A stretch of DNA of 64,000 nt from an uncultured Clostridia bacterium (GCA_937884995.1 CAKZZL010000003.1:22434-86433); one strand, 5' to 3'; shown: positions 39,748 through 49,740, counted from the first letter of the stretch. Numbers and translations are program-made. Notes: generated from the sequence alone by a model not told the origin.

Positions 39748-40677
39748 TTATCTTATTTGCAACTGGGAATCAAAGAAAGCTATTAAATCAGTCATAACCT
39801 GCTCTTTGTCAAGCTCGTTATGAATTTCATGTCTGTCACCGGGATAAAGTTTCATTTCAACATTATGATTGCTGTTTTTAAGACCCTCATAAACTTCTGT
39901 GACTCCTTTGCCGTAAGCACCTACAGGATCATCTTCGCCGGCCATGAGGAGAATGGGAAGTTTGGTCGGAACAGAGCTGTACCAGTCTTTCTTTGAGATT
40001 TCAGAAAGAACACCGAACAAATCTCTGAAACCTGCTGCTGTAAAGCAGAAACCGCAATATTTATCCTCAATATATGCATCAACAACAGCATTGTCTTTTG
40101 TAAGCCAGTCAAAAGGAGTCCTGCCTTCAGTCTTTTTGTTATATGGACCAAAAGCGATTGAGTTGATGAATTGAGAACGATACATTTCTCCCTTGAATTT
40201 AGATACCATATTTGCCATCATAATGCCGGGCGCAGCACCTGGATTTGAGCCGCTTGTACCGCAGTAAACAGCAGCATCAATGCTGTCACCGTAGTATTTT
40301 GAGTAGCATCTTGCTATAAACGATCCCATGCTGTGGCCAAAGAAGAAATGAGCTGTATCGGGATATTCCTTCGCTATGATTCTGTTCAGGCTCTTACAAT
40401 CATTTACAATGTTCATATAGCCTTTAGTACCACCGAAGAATCCAAGCATGTCATCATTTTTGACAGACTTTCCGTGTCCAAGATGATCATTAATGTAAAC
40501 TGCATAACCTGCATTGCAAAGCTGCTCAGCAAACCACACATAGCGAAGCGCATGTTCTGCCATGCCGTGAGCGATTTGAACGGTTGCCTTTACATTCTCA
40601 GGGATAAACGCATATACCTGGATATCGCATAGCCCCGAAGATGACGGGAATGTAAATTCCTTTCTTGTTATTTCCAT
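39748..40677 (-). CDS. Lysophospholipase/monoglyceride-lipase-like hydrolase
   Basis: This 309-residue serine aminopeptidase S33-family alpha/beta hydrolase has VQIAHGMAEHALRY (oxyanion loop), YINDHLGHGKS, FFFGHSMGSFIAR (nucleophile Ser), LLMAGEDDPVG (Asp) and GDRHEIHNE (His). No signal peptide. It probably cleaves monoacylglycerol or lysophospholipid. It is the last gene of the minus-strand operon, 12 bases after ung. Confidence 0.85.
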   Translation of the reverse strand: MEITRKEFTFPSSSGLCDIQVYAFIPENVKATVQIAHGMAEHALRYVWFAEQLCNAGYAVYINDHLGHGKSVKNDDMLGFFGGTKGYMNIVNDCKSLNRIIAKEYPDTAHFFFGHSMGSFIARCYSKYYGDSIDAAVYCGTSGSNPGAAPGIMMANMVSKFKGEMYRSQFINSIAFGPYNKKTEGRTPFDWLTKDNAVVDAYIEDKYCGFCFTAAGFRDLFGVLSEISKKDWYSSVPTKLPILLMAGEDDPVGAYGKGVTEVYEGLKNSNHNVEMKLYPGDRHEIHNELDKEQVMTDLIAFFDSQLQIR

Positions 40678-40689
40678 AATATAACCCTC

Positions 40690-41358
40690 CTATATAATTT
40701 GCCAGTTTATCTCTGACCCATAGGTCTTTTTTAAGAACTGGTTTGCTTTTTTAAAATGTCCGTTTCCGAAGAAACCGTTATATGCAGACAAAGGGCTTGG
40801 ATGAGCAGATTCAAGTATAAGGTGGGAAGGGTTGTTTATGAGTGCCTTTTTGGATCGTGCATTTGCGCCCCAGAGAACAAAGACAATCGGCTGAGGACGG
40901 AGATTCAAGATTTTTATCACATCATCTGTAAAGATTTCCCAGCCCTTTCCTTTATGACTGTTTGCCTGTCCTTGCCTTACGGTCAGAACAGTGTTGAGAA
41001 GCAATACCCCTTGCTTTGCCCAGGATGTTAAATCACCATGACTTGGTATGGGATAGGCATATTCCGCATATAGTTCTTTATATATGTTCTGAAGAGAAGG
41101 AGGTATGGGAACACCCTTCTTTACAGAAAAGCACAAACCATGCGCCTGGCCCTCTTCATGATAAGGGTCCTGCCCTATAATTACAACCTTTATATCGTTG
41201 TAATCCGCATATTTCAGGCTGTTGAATATGTCATTCATATCCGGATATATGACCCGGCTTTTGTATTCGCTCTTCAGGAATTCTCTAAGATTTAAGTAAT
41301 AATCTTTTTGAAATTCGTCTTTTAAGAGAATATCCCAACTATTACCGAAATGGACCAT
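40690..41358 (-). CDS. ung: Uracil-DNA glycosylase
   Basis: This 222-residue family-1 UDG removes uracil from DNA. It has IIGQDPYHEEGQAHGLCFSV (catalytic Asp in GQDPYH), LLNTVLTVRQG, LWGANARSK and the HPSPLSAYNGFFG loop with the second catalytic His. Length and motifs are complete. It follows murC by one base. Confidence 0.96.
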   Translation of the reverse strand: MVHFGNSWDILLKDEFQKDYYLNLREFLKSEYKSRVIYPDMNDIFNSLKYADYNDIKVVIIGQDPYHEEGQAHGLCFSVKKGVPIPPSLQNIYKELYAEYAYPIPSHGDLTSWAKQGVLLLNTVLTVRQGQANSHKGKGWEIFTDDVIKILNLRPQPIVFVLWGANARSKKALINNPSHLILESAHPSPLSAYNGFFGNGHFKKANQFLKKTYGSEINWQII

Positions 41359-41359
41359 A

Positions 41360-42739
41360 TTATTCCGCCTTAAGTTTTTCTATGATCATATGTGCCGACT
41401 TATATATATCGCCGCAGCCAAGTGTGATAACAAGATCGCCCTCTTTTACATTGGCGGCAACGTAATCCGCAAGTTCTGGCTGGCTTTCAAACCAGACACT
41501 GCCGGGAATTTTTTCTGCAAGCTGACTTGTATATATATTGTATGTATTTACTTCACGAGAACCCATGATTTCCGTCATAACACATTTATCAGCTATCTTC
41601 AACACCTCAACAAACTCATCAAAGTGCATTGCTGTTCTTGAGTATGTGAAGGGCTGAAAGACTGCCCATACGGTTTTGTATCCGAGTTTCATAGCTGCTT
41701 CAAGAGTTACACGTAATTCTGCGGGATGATGTGCATAGTCATCTATTATATCCACACCTTTGTATTTGCCAAGATATTCAAATCTTCTTCCGGCACCTTT
41801 AAAGCTTTCAATACCGCTTACGCAATCCTCAAACTTTGCATCGGAATAGATTGCAGATGCAATGGCTGCCATCGCATTTAGGATATTGTGCTTTCCCGGT
41901 ACCGACAGAGAAATCCGTCCTAAGTTCTTAGTCTTGTATATCAAATCAAATTCACTGTATGCGCCATTTACTTCTTTGATATTATCAGCATAGTAATCAT
42001 TATCGTGAGAAAAACCAAATGAAATCATATCCTTGCCGCTGACACCCTCAATAGCTTTAAGAGTGTTTTCATCATCCCCGTTATATATTACGGCGCTTTT
42101 GGCAAGCATGGCGAACTTATGGAAACTTAAGATAAGATTATCCATTGTCTTAAAGTACTCCATATGGTCTTCATCAACATTCAGTATCACCGATACATTG
42201 GGATAAAGGTAAAGAAATGTATCTACATATTCACATGCTTCAACAACCGCATTTTCACTTTTACCTACACGTCCGTAGCTGTCTGTAAGAGGGAGTTTCC
42301 CCCCTATAACTGCAGACGGATCGAGACCTGCTGCCAACATAGCCTGTACTGTCATGGATGTGGTTGTTGTTTTGCCGTGTGTGCCGCAGATTCCTATGCA
42401 ATTGCTGAAATGACGTGTGACTTCTCCAAAAAGCTCAGCTCTCTTAAAAGTGGGAATACCGCTTTTAAGGGCTGCAACAAGCTCGGGGTTATCTTCCATA
42501 ATAGCGGCAGAATATACAATCATATCTGCGCCTTCTATATTTTCGGCTTTCTGTCCCATCATAACCGGAATGCCGAGAGCACGGATTCTTTCCACTATTG
42601 AACTTTCGTTGTTGTCAGAACCTTGCAACGAGTAACCTTTGGCATGAAGTATCTCGGCCAGGGGACACATACCGCTGCCCCCTATGCCTATGAAATGTAT
42701 TCGCTTTGCAGTTTTTAATACTTCGGAAATATTAGCCAT
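41360..42739 (-). CDS. murC: UDP-N-acetylmuramate--L-alanine ligase
   Basis: This 459-residue cytosolic Mur ligase adds L-Ala to UDP-MurNAc in peptidoglycan synthesis. It has the N-terminal Rossmann IHFIGIGGSGMCPLAEIL, the ATP loop CGTHGKTTTTSM, central NVDEDHMEYF, and DIIDDYAHHPAELRVTLEA. These are diagnostic of MurC among Mur ligases. It is 9 bases downstream of the aminopeptidase gene. Confidence 0.96.
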   Translation of the reverse strand: MANISEVLKTAKRIHFIGIGGSGMCPLAEILHAKGYSLQGSDNNESSIVERIRALGIPVMMGQKAENIEGADMIVYSAAIMEDNPELVAALKSGIPTFKRAELFGEVTRHFSNCIGICGTHGKTTTTSMTVQAMLAAGLDPSAVIGGKLPLTDSYGRVGKSENAVVEACEYVDTFLYLYPNVSVILNVDEDHMEYFKTMDNLILSFHKFAMLAKSAVIYNGDDENTLKAIEGVSGKDMISFGFSHDNDYYADNIKEVNGAYSEFDLIYKTKNLGRISLSVPGKHNILNAMAAIASAIYSDAKFEDCVSGIESFKGAGRRFEYLGKYKGVDIIDDYAHHPAELRVTLEAAMKLGYKTVWAVFQPFTYSRTAMHFDEFVEVLKIADKCVMTEIMGSREVNTYNIYTSQLAEKIPGSVWFESQPELADYVAANVKEGDLVITLGCGDIYKSAHMIIEKLKAE

Positions 42740-42748
42740 TATTTTCCC

Positions 42749-44152
42749 TTATTTCTGTTCAAAGAATACTTTGAATGCTCTGTATGCCATATATAGGTCA
42801 AGCTTTGAAATTACTTCAAAGGGAGCATGCATTGACAAAACCGGAACACCGAGATCGATAACATCAATATCAAGGTTTGCTACGTACATAGCAACTGTTC
42901 CGCCACCGCCTGCGTCAACTTTACCAAGTTCACCGATCTGCCATACAACATTTGAGGTGTCCAGCATTCTGCGGACTTTACCCATGAATTCTGCGGAAGC
43001 ATCAGATGTACCGCCTTTGCCTTGTGAACCTGTGTATTTGGTTATAACGACACCATTGTTTACGTAAGAAGAATTCTTCTTTTCGCTGACATCGGGGAAT
43101 GTAGGATCATATGCAGCATTAACATCTGCGGAAAGACATTCTGATTTTGAAAGAACATTCCATGGCTGAGCGCCACCCATAACGGCAAGGTCAGCTATAA
43201 AGTATTTCATATATGAAGAGTTAAGACCTGTGTTTCCGTCTGAACCTATTTCTTCTTTATCCGTTAAAACTGTAAGACAGGTGTATGCAGGATTTTCTAC
43301 GTCAAAGATTGACTGAGCTGCAGGATAAGCGCAAACTTTGTCATCATGTCCGTAAGCACCAACCATGCTGCGGTCAAAACCGATATCTCTTGGCTTAAGT
43401 GCAGGTACGAGTTCAAGTTCTGCAGAAAGGAAGTCACTTTCCTTGATTCCGTACTTTTCGTTTAAAATCTTTATTATATTTAGCTTTACTTTTTCACTTT
43501 CGTCATCTTTTGAGAAAGGACGTGAGCCAATCAAAATATTGAGTTCTTCACCGCGTACGCCGTCTGCAAGAGAACGTTTCATCTGTTCAGCTGCAAGGTG
43601 AGGAAGAAGATCTGTGATAACAAATTGAGGATCCGCATCATCTTCGCCTATATTGACTTTTACGCTTTCTCCGTCAGCCTTGACAACAACACCATGCAGT
43701 GAGAGAGGAAGAGCTGTCCATTGATATTTCTTGATTCCGCCGTAATAATGAGTCTTGAAATATGCAAGAGAAGTGTCTTCATAAAGCGGATTCGGTTTTA
43801 AATCGATACGTGGGGAATCAATATGTGCAGCAGCAATCTTGACACCATCTGTAATCGGCCTGGTGCCGAATACACAGAGAATCAATGACTTGCCACGGTT
43901 GTTATAATAAACCTTATCGCCTGCAGTGTATTTTTTGTTTCTGTCAAATTCGCTATAGCCTTTTTCTTTTGCCTGAGCCATGAAAAATTCCACTGACTCA
44001 CGTTCTGTTTTGCCGTTTGCCATATAGTACTTATATCCTTCGGCAAAATCATCTGCTTTTTTTACTTCGTCATCGCCTATGACGTCCATAGCATGTTTCG
44101 GAGCATAGAAAAGCTCATCTTTTAATTCTTTTAACTCGTTTTTTTCATTCAT
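42749..44152 (-). CDS. M18-family aminopeptidase
   Basis: This 467-residue metallopeptidase has KIAAAHIDSPRIDLKPNPLYED, YYGGIKKYQW, LTDKEEIGSDGNTG and GTSDASAEF with a C-terminal VPVLSMHAPFEVISK. These are the two-zinc ligand motifs of M18 enzymes (ApeA/ApeB type). It is cytosolic and removes N-terminal residues from peptides. Length is normal. Confidence 0.92.
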   Translation of the reverse strand: MNEKNELKELKDELFYAPKHAMDVIGDDEVKKADDFAEGYKYYMANGKTERESVEFFMAQAKEKGYSEFDRNKKYTAGDKVYYNNRGKSLILCVFGTRPITDGVKIAAAHIDSPRIDLKPNPLYEDTSLAYFKTHYYGGIKKYQWTALPLSLHGVVVKADGESVKVNIGEDDADPQFVITDLLPHLAAEQMKRSLADGVRGEELNILIGSRPFSKDDESEKVKLNIIKILNEKYGIKESDFLSAELELVPALKPRDIGFDRSMVGAYGHDDKVCAYPAAQSIFDVENPAYTCLTVLTDKEEIGSDGNTGLNSSYMKYFIADLAVMGGAQPWNVLSKSECLSADVNAAYDPTFPDVSEKKNSSYVNNGVVITKYTGSQGKGGTSDASAEFMGKVRRMLDTSNVVWQIGELGKVDAGGGGTVAMYVANLDIDVIDLGVPVLSMHAPFEVISKLDLYMAYRAFKVFFEQK

Positions 44153-44174
44153 GATATATATCTCCTTTTGTAAT

Positions 44175-44756
44175 TTATATACTTTTTAAGATTGGTATAA
44201 GCTCCGCCTTCAAATCATATGGAGGATAATTCCGTATGATAAAATCGGATTTATCTGTAAAGAAGTCCTGGCACTTTTGAGCCTTTATCCTCTTTATTGC
44301 TTCCTCATTTGATATTTTATCTCTTTTTAAGATTCTTTTTAAGCGTATGTCTTCGGGTGCCAGAACCGAGATTGTAAAGTCACAAATCTTATCTGCTCCG
44401 CTCTCAAAGAGGGCAATGGCATCAATGATTACGCCCCGGTATTCTTCCGCTTCTTTTTCTTTTATGATTTCATTTATTTTTTCCATGACAGCACTGTCAA
44501 CAATCCTGTTAAGCTCCTCGGTTGTTGAAATATCCTTAAATGCAGCCTCTGCAAGAGCCTTGCGGTTAACAGTTCCGTCAGGAAATATGACATCGCCGAA
44601 GGTTGCTGCAAGTTTTGCTTTTACTTTATCGCTTGCGGCTATTGCATCCTTTGCAACCATATCTGCATCTATATGATAAAAACCATAATCTTTAAGCAGA
44701 AAGGCAACGTGGGATTTGCCGGAACCGGTCTGCCCGGTAAGACCTATAATTTTCAT
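44175..44756 (-). CDS. coaE: Dephospho-CoA kinase
   Basis: This 193-residue kinase makes the last step of CoA synthesis. It has the P-loop GLTGQTGSGKSHVA, YHIDADMVAKD, FPDGTVNRKALAE and the lid region RLKRILKRDKISNEEA. It overlaps the tsaC-like gene by 4 bases (ATGA). Complete and normal length. Confidence 0.93.
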   Translation of the reverse strand: MKIIGLTGQTGSGKSHVAFLLKDYGFYHIDADMVAKDAIAASDKVKAKLAATFGDVIFPDGTVNRKALAEAAFKDISTTEELNRIVDSAVMEKINEIIKEKEAEEYRGVIIDAIALFESGADKICDFTISVLAPEDIRLKRILKRDKISNEEAIKRIKAQKCQDFFTDKSDFIIRNYPPYDLKAELIPILKSI

Positions 44757-45784
44757 GAATTTTCCTTACTTTGTAAATCTATAATCTTAAAACCTGCTGA
44801 ACGTATCAAACGGTTATATACGGCAAGACCTACGCCTTTTGTGTCGGGACATCTGGCATATACTGTTTTTGCACCTTTTTCATCAAGTTCTCTGAGTGCG
44901 TCAAATAACCTGTTCGCTTCGGATAATGTGTCATCTGCCAGCCCGAATGTTACTGCATTTTTGAAATTGTCTTCTTCTCCTTCAAAGCACAATACAAAAG
45001 AATCTTTGTCCGATGTATAATCTATGAAATCCTGAAGACTGCCTTTTACTATTGATATATCGGCTTTAGGTGCATAATGCTTGTATTTCATTCCCGGAGA
45101 AGATGCCTTTTCGTTATCTTTAAGCTGATTTAATACGGCATCATCAATAGAGATTTCTCCGATTAAGTCTTCAATCTCCTCAACGGTGACTTTACCGGGC
45201 CTTAAAAGACGGGGCTTGTCATTTGTAAAGGATATAACCGTAGACTCGACTCCTATATCACACGGACCTCCGTCTATAATCAGGGGAATACGCCCGTTCA
45301 TATCATCAAATACATATTTTGCATTTGTTGGACTTGGACTTCCGGAGAGATTTGCGGACGGAGCTGCAAGAACAAGACCGCTTGTATGTATAAGGTCTCT
45401 CGCATAAGCATTTTCAGGCATTCTGATTGCAACTGTGTCAAGACCGCCGGACGTGACATCCGGGACTATGTCTGACTTTTCCATTATCATTGTCAAGGGA
45501 CCCGGCCAGAATTTTTCGGCCATAATTTTAACCTTCCCGGGAATAGACTTTACGAGCGGTTGCAGCTGAGATAAGTCTGATATATGTACTATGAGCGGGT
45601 TATCGCCGGGGCGTCCCTTTGCGATAAATATCTTTTTTACTGCATCGGGATTTAATGCATTTGCCGCAAGTCCGTATACGGTTTCGGTGGGAATAGCAAC
45701 CACGCAACCTTCATTTAGCAGCCTGCCTGCTGTTTTCAGGGCATTTTCATATTCAGTTTTGATCGAAATTACTTTCGTCTCCAT
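44753..45784 (-). CDS. tsaC: L-threonylcarbamoyladenylate synthase (Sua5/YwlC type)
   Basis: This 343-residue enzyme makes TC-AMP for the tRNA t6A37 modification. It has the YrdC domain (GCVVAIPTETVYGLAANAL, KIFIAKGRPGDNPLIVHI, APSANLSGSPSPT, RLLRPGKVT) plus a C-terminal Sua5 domain of about 120 residues, so it is the long form. Its partner gene tsaD lies on the opposite strand at 56943. Its start overlaps the preceding gene by 32 bases. Confidence 0.93.
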   Translation of the reverse strand: METKVISIKTEYENALKTAGRLLNEGCVVAIPTETVYGLAANALNPDAVKKIFIAKGRPGDNPLIVHISDLSQLQPLVKSIPGKVKIMAEKFWPGPLTMIMEKSDIVPDVTSGGLDTVAIRMPENAYARDLIHTSGLVLAAPSANLSGSPSPTNAKYVFDDMNGRIPLIIDGGPCDIGVESTVISFTNDKPRLLRPGKVTVEEIEDLIGEISIDDAVLNQLKDNEKASSPGMKYKHYAPKADISIVKGSLQDFIDYTSDKDSFVLCFEGEEDNFKNAVTFGLADDTLSEANRLFDALRELDEKGAKTVYARCPDTKGVGLAVYNRLIRSAGFKIIDLQSKENS

Positions 45785-46610
45785 TAGTTAAATATTCCTT
45801 TGCCACCTTGTAAGCATATAACTGAGGGTTGACTGCGTCAACGATTTTGTTTGCATATTCTTTTGCTTTTTCCTGATTTGTCCTTTTATATGAATTGAAA
45901 ATCGCAAAATACGGGCCAAAAAGCTGATATGGAGCAAGAGAACCTGAAACTTTCGAATCATCGAGCTTTGCATATGATATTACTTTTTGCTCATAATCAT
46001 TGTCATCAGTAAAGTTGCCCTGTGAAAAAAGACTGATACGGGTAAGTTCAGAGGTCAGCCTCTTTTTTGTAATAAAGTCAAAGGGTTTGAGTTTTCCTAT
46101 ATAATTTTCTGCAATCTTGAAGTTCTTTTTCATTTCAGCTTCGTCTTCCAAATCCGCAGCCATACCTGCCTCATTCATGTGAATAATTGCTGCGATTTGA
46201 GGAAAGTCACTTATTTTGTGAGCGGTTTTAAGAATTTCAATTGTATCTTTCGCTTTGTCAAAACGACCGAGTATGATTAAAAAAACAACACGGTCAGATA
46301 AAAGCGCAAGACGTTCTTTTCTTGATTTGGAAGGTAACAGATTCAAAAATTGCGAAATCCTGTTCAGCGTTTCCTCTACATCAAGAGATTTTATATATGG
46401 TTTTTCTGCAGCCATAACCTTTTGAGAAAAAAGCATTTCAGTGTAGAAATAAAAAAGAATCCAAACAGCAAAAGGTGTAAGGGCGGGGGTGAAATTGAAA
46501 ACACGGTATACAAGTGGTGATAAGACAGCAAAAATAAAGAGTAAAACAGTGATGGCCGGTTTATGTGATATAAGGAAAATATCCAGCTTGCTGATCTTAA
46601 ATGCCTTCAT
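45753..46610 (-). CDS. Unknown membrane protein with helical repeat domain
   Basis: This 285-residue protein has two N-terminal membrane helices (AITVLLFIFAVLSPLVYRVF and FAVWILFYFYTEMLF) and then a soluble helical region (about 75-275) that looks TPR-like in its Leu/Ala spacing. No family recognised. It lies between prfA (2 bases upstream) and tsaC in a translation-related operon, and may be a scaffold. Confidence 0.6.
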   Translation of the reverse strand: MKAFKISKLDIFLISHKPAITVLLFIFAVLSPLVYRVFNFTPALTPFAVWILFYFYTEMLFSQKVMAAEKPYIKSLDVEETLNRISQFLNLLPSKSRKERLALLSDRVVFLIILGRFDKAKDTIEILKTAHKISDFPQIAAIIHMNEAGMAADLEDEAEMKKNFKIAENYIGKLKPFDFITKKRLTSELTRISLFSQGNFTDDNDYEQKVISYAKLDDSKVSGSLAPYQLFGPYFAIFNSYKRTNQEKAKEYANKIVDAVNPQLYAYKVAKEYLTNGDESNFDQN

Positions 46611-46612
46611 AA

Positions 46613-47683
46613 TTATTCCTCCGCTTTAAGCTTTTCAGCAGTATCTGCAGTAATGAGAGCATCGATGATTTCATCAAGATCACCGTTCATTATTGCTTCT
46701 ATTTTATATAAAGTGAGTCCGATTCTGTGATCTGAAACTCTGCCTTGCGGGAAGTTATATGTTCTGATCCTTTCGCTTCTGTCTCCGGTACCTACCTGGG
46801 ATTTACGTGCACCTGCAATTTCTGCATCCTGTTTTGCCTGCTCAATTTCAAGAAGCCTCGAACGCAGCACTTTCAATGCTTTATCTTTGTTCTTGTATTG
46901 GCTTCTCTCATCCTGGCACTCAACTACCATGCCGGTCGGAATGTGAGTAACTCTTATTGCTGAGGATGTCTTGTTGACTTTTTGCCCTCCGGCACCGGAT
47001 GAACGGAAAACATCTATCTGTAAATCGGCAGGATTAAGTTCAAAATCAACTTCTTCCGCCTCGGGAAGCACAGCTACTGTAGCAGTTGATGTCTGTATTC
47101 TGCCCTGGCTTTCTGTTTCAGGCACTCTTTGTACTCTGTGAACTCCGCTTTCAAATTTAAATCTTGAATATGCCCCGTCACCTTCAACACTGAATACAAT
47201 TTCCTTGTATCCTCCGAGCTCGGTTTCATTTTCAGAAAGAATTTCAATTTTAAAACCCTTTGTTTCCGCATACATAGAGTACATCCTGTAAAGTGAACCT
47301 GCAAAAAGCGCAGCCTCTTCACCGCCTGCTCCTGCACGTATCTCGACTATGACATCCTTGTCGTCATTGGGATCCTTTGGCAAAAGCAGAATTTTCAGCT
47401 CGTTATAGCAGATATCAAGATTTTCTTTAGAACTGTCATATTCTTCCTGGACCAAATCACGGAAGTCTTTGTCAAGTCCGCCCTCATCCAAAAGTGCCTT
47501 TGATTCATCAAATGTTTTTAGTATATCTTTGTATTCACGATATTTTTCAACAACCGGTGTCAGTGACTTCTGCTCTTTCATCAAACGGGCATACTCTTCC
47601 TGCTGGCTGATTATTTCAGGATCACATAACTGATCATTAATTTTATTGTATCTCTCTTCTATTCCAGCCAGTTTATTTAACAT
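46613..47683 (-). CDS. prfA: Peptide chain release factor 1
   Basis: This 356-residue class-I release factor recognises UAA and UAG. It has the codon-recognition region with GVHRVQRVPETESQGRIQTS and the catalytic GAGGQKVNKT loop (GGQ hydrolyses peptidyl-tRNA), then SQVGTGDRSERIRTYNFPQ. Length is normal. It overlaps the DUF951 gene by 11 bases. Confidence 0.97.
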   Translation of the reverse strand: MLNKLAGIEERYNKINDQLCDPEIISQQEEYARLMKEQKSLTPVVEKYREYKDILKTFDESKALLDEGGLDKDFRDLVQEEYDSSKENLDICYNELKILLLPKDPNDDKDVIVEIRAGAGGEEAALFAGSLYRMYSMYAETKGFKIEILSENETELGGYKEIVFSVEGDGAYSRFKFESGVHRVQRVPETESQGRIQTSTATVAVLPEAEEVDFELNPADLQIDVFRSSGAGGQKVNKTSSAIRVTHIPTGMVVECQDERSQYKNKDKALKVLRSRLLEIEQAKQDAEIAGARKSQVGTGDRSERIRTYNFPQGRVSDHRIGLTLYKIEAIMNGDLDEIIDALITADTAEKLKAEE

Positions 47684-47873
47684 TTACTTCTACTCCTTCG
47701 CGGACAACTTTTTTTATTCGCTTTTCCACATTTGCACGGGGAACCATAACCTCGCGTCCGCAGTTTTGACAACGGATTTTAAAATCCATACCGGTTCTAA
47801 GTACGGAAAATACATGTCCGCCGCAGGGATGAGGCTTTTTTAATGTCAGTTCGTCATTTACCCTAATGTCCAT
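47673..47873 (-). CDS. DUF951 zinc-ribbon-like protein
   Basis: This 66-residue protein starts MDIRVNDELTLKKPHPCGGH and has two Cys pairs (HPCGG and CQNCG), the DUF951 family, perhaps a nucleic-acid-binding zinc ribbon. The ATG at 47873 is chosen over an upstream GTG because AGGTGG lies 5 bases before it. It is the first gene of the nine-gene minus-strand operon ending at 39748. Confidence 0.85.
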   Translation of the reverse strand: MDIRVNDELTLKKPHPCGGHVFSVLRTGMDFKIRCQNCGREVMVPRANVEKRIKKVVREGVEVNVK

Positions 47874-47963
47874 AAAGTCCACCTATACAATATATAAATA
47901 TATAAATATACAAGATATTAATATATCACAAAAAAGGAATAATGGCAAATTGATAAAATTTTA

Positions 47964-47992
47964 TTGAAAAAACAAGATTATTATGGTAATAT
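47964..47992 (+). promoter_or_regulatory. Promoter of the secreted lipase gene
   Basis: TTGAAA (47964-47969), 17 bases, TAATAT (47987-47992) with TGG before it (extended -10), 39 bases before the ATG; ribosome site GGGGAGAG. Confidence 0.7.
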
Positions 47993-48031
47993 CATATAGT
48001 ATATACTTTATTTCAGACAGGGGAGAGTCTC

Positions 48032-49723
48032 ATGAAAAGCAAGATTCTTATGAAAACAATCGGACTTGTTCTTGCATTTGCAATGATGTTTACACTTCTT
48101 GTACCTGCACTTGCTGCAGATCATTGCGAAAACGATCCGGTAATTTCAGTTTGTGGTTTCGGCCATGTACCGCTTGTTGATGGTAACGGAACAAAGGTAT
48201 TTGTACCTGAATCCAGTGCTATAGCAGAAGCTGTCATGGGAATAGTTCCGGCACTGACACAGTTCCTTATTGACGGTGATACAGATACACTTCTTGACAA
48301 TGTTATACCTGTAGCACAGAGAATTTTCGGGCCCATTCAATGCGATGAAGACGGAAATTCCATAGATGATTCAGTTGTAGTTTCAAGATATTTTGAGGAC
48401 AGCGCCGATACATATAATTACTGCATACGTGAAAATGAACAAGATGAGATGACACTTGCTATTGCAGATGAGATAGGCGGAGACCATACATACATCTTCA
48501 CATATGACTGGAGATTAAGTCCTATGCAGGTTGCTATGCAGCTCAACGACTACATCCAGAATGTCAAAGCACAAACAGGACACAGCAAAGTAAGCATTGA
48601 CGGTCAAAGTATGGGATCATGTATTGTTCAGGCATATCTTGCAATGTACGGAACAGCAGATGTCGAATCAATTGCTATGGTTTCTGGTGCATTTACGGGA
48701 CTTGAAATGGTAGGACAGCTTTTCAGAGGTAACCTTGAAATAGATGCTGATGGTTTATATAACATAATTTCAGAAGCTATGGAAGGCAGCGCAGAAGACG
48801 ACAGTACATTCACAACTCTTCTTAAATATTCAGGCCTTTTTGAGAGAGTCATTGAGAAACTTGCTCCTTTAATGGAAGAAGGCGAATATAAGAACAGAAT
48901 GTATGATGAGCTCTTCATTCCGTATTTTGCAAATATACCGGGTATGTGGTCTTTCGTTCCTTCTGATCAGTATGATGAAGCGGTTCAATATTTGTTCGCA
49001 AATCCTGACTTTACGTATGTACCCAGCGCTGAATTCTTTGCAAAAATAGACGCATACCACACATTGGTTCAGCTTGACATGCAGGAAAGATGCCAGAACT
49101 ATTTTGACAGCAGCGATATAAATTTCTATATAGTATCAAACTATAACAGACAAATAGCACCTGTAACTCCTACTGGAAACTGGAATGCAGATACAGTTAT
49201 TGAGACTGTACATACAAGTGCATATGCAACTGTAGCAAACAGAGGTGCTACTCTCGGTGAAGACTATAGCCAGGCTATTGATGACGGACATGATCATATA
49301 TCAAGAGATAATGTAGTCGATGCATCCGTATGCTGGCTGCCTGAAGCTACATGGTTCATAAAGAATATGGAACATGTTAAGTTCACGGAATACGGAAACG
49401 GACCTCTTTATGCATGGCTCCTTACAAGTAAGGAACAATATGACGTATGGACAGAAGAAGAGTATCCACAGTTCCTCTATTATAATGTAAACATAGATTA
49501 TCTCTGCCCTTATGTTAAAGACATAGGTGATGTTGACAGAGACGGAGATGTCGATCTTGTCGATGCACGCATGGCATTGAGAGAAATTGTCGGTGAGGAA
49601 TTCCTTGAGTTGCAAAACTTCTACAGAGCTGATTATTACACAATTGATGGATATATATCTGAAAACGAAACAATCGGAATCATGCAAATGTATTCAGATG
49701 AAGTTTTAGCAAATATGGGATAA
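48032..49723 (+). CDS. Secreted LCAT-like lipase with dockerin-like C-terminus
   Basis: This 563-residue exported protein has a signal peptide (about 1-29, ends LVPALAADH). The hydrolase domain resembles lecithin:cholesterol acyltransferase/phospholipase enzymes: YIFTYDWRLSPMQVA, VSIDGQSMGSCIVQAYL (nucleophile Ser) and DGHDHISRD (likely His). The C-terminal ~60 residues contain GDVDRDGDVDLVDARMALRE and a second, poorer copy (DGYISENETIGIMQMY), a dockerin-like calcium-binding pair. It may attach to a cohesin protein or simply be a Ca-stabilised tail. Monocistronic with its own terminator. Confidence 0.78.
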   Translation: MKSKILMKTIGLVLAFAMMFTLLVPALAADHCENDPVISVCGFGHVPLVDGNGTKVFVPESSAIAEAVMGIVPALTQFLIDGDTDTLLDNVIPVAQRIFGPIQCDEDGNSIDDSVVVSRYFEDSADTYNYCIRENEQDEMTLAIADEIGGDHTYIFTYDWRLSPMQVAMQLNDYIQNVKAQTGHSKVSIDGQSMGSCIVQAYLAMYGTADVESIAMVSGAFTGLEMVGQLFRGNLEIDADGLYNIISEAMEGSAEDDSTFTTLLKYSGLFERVIEKLAPLMEEGEYKNRMYDELFIPYFANIPGMWSFVPSDQYDEAVQYLFANPDFTYVPSAEFFAKIDAYHTLVQLDMQERCQNYFDSSDINFYIVSNYNRQIAPVTPTGNWNADTVIETVHTSAYATVANRGATLGEDYSQAIDDGHDHISRDNVVDASVCWLPEATWFIKNMEHVKFTEYGNGPLYAWLLTSKEQYDVWTEEEYPQFLYYNVNIDYLCPYVKDIGDVDRDGDVDLVDARMALREIVGEEFLELQNFYRADYYTIDGYISENETIGIMQMYSDEVLANMG

Positions 49724-49740
49724 GATAGTATAAAACAAAG

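Noticed and set aside
45332..45350. A single TTGTTGGACTTGGAC-like match to the SARP repeat
   Set aside because: It lies inside the tsaC coding region, has only one full unit, wrong spacing and no -10 box; it reads as chance.
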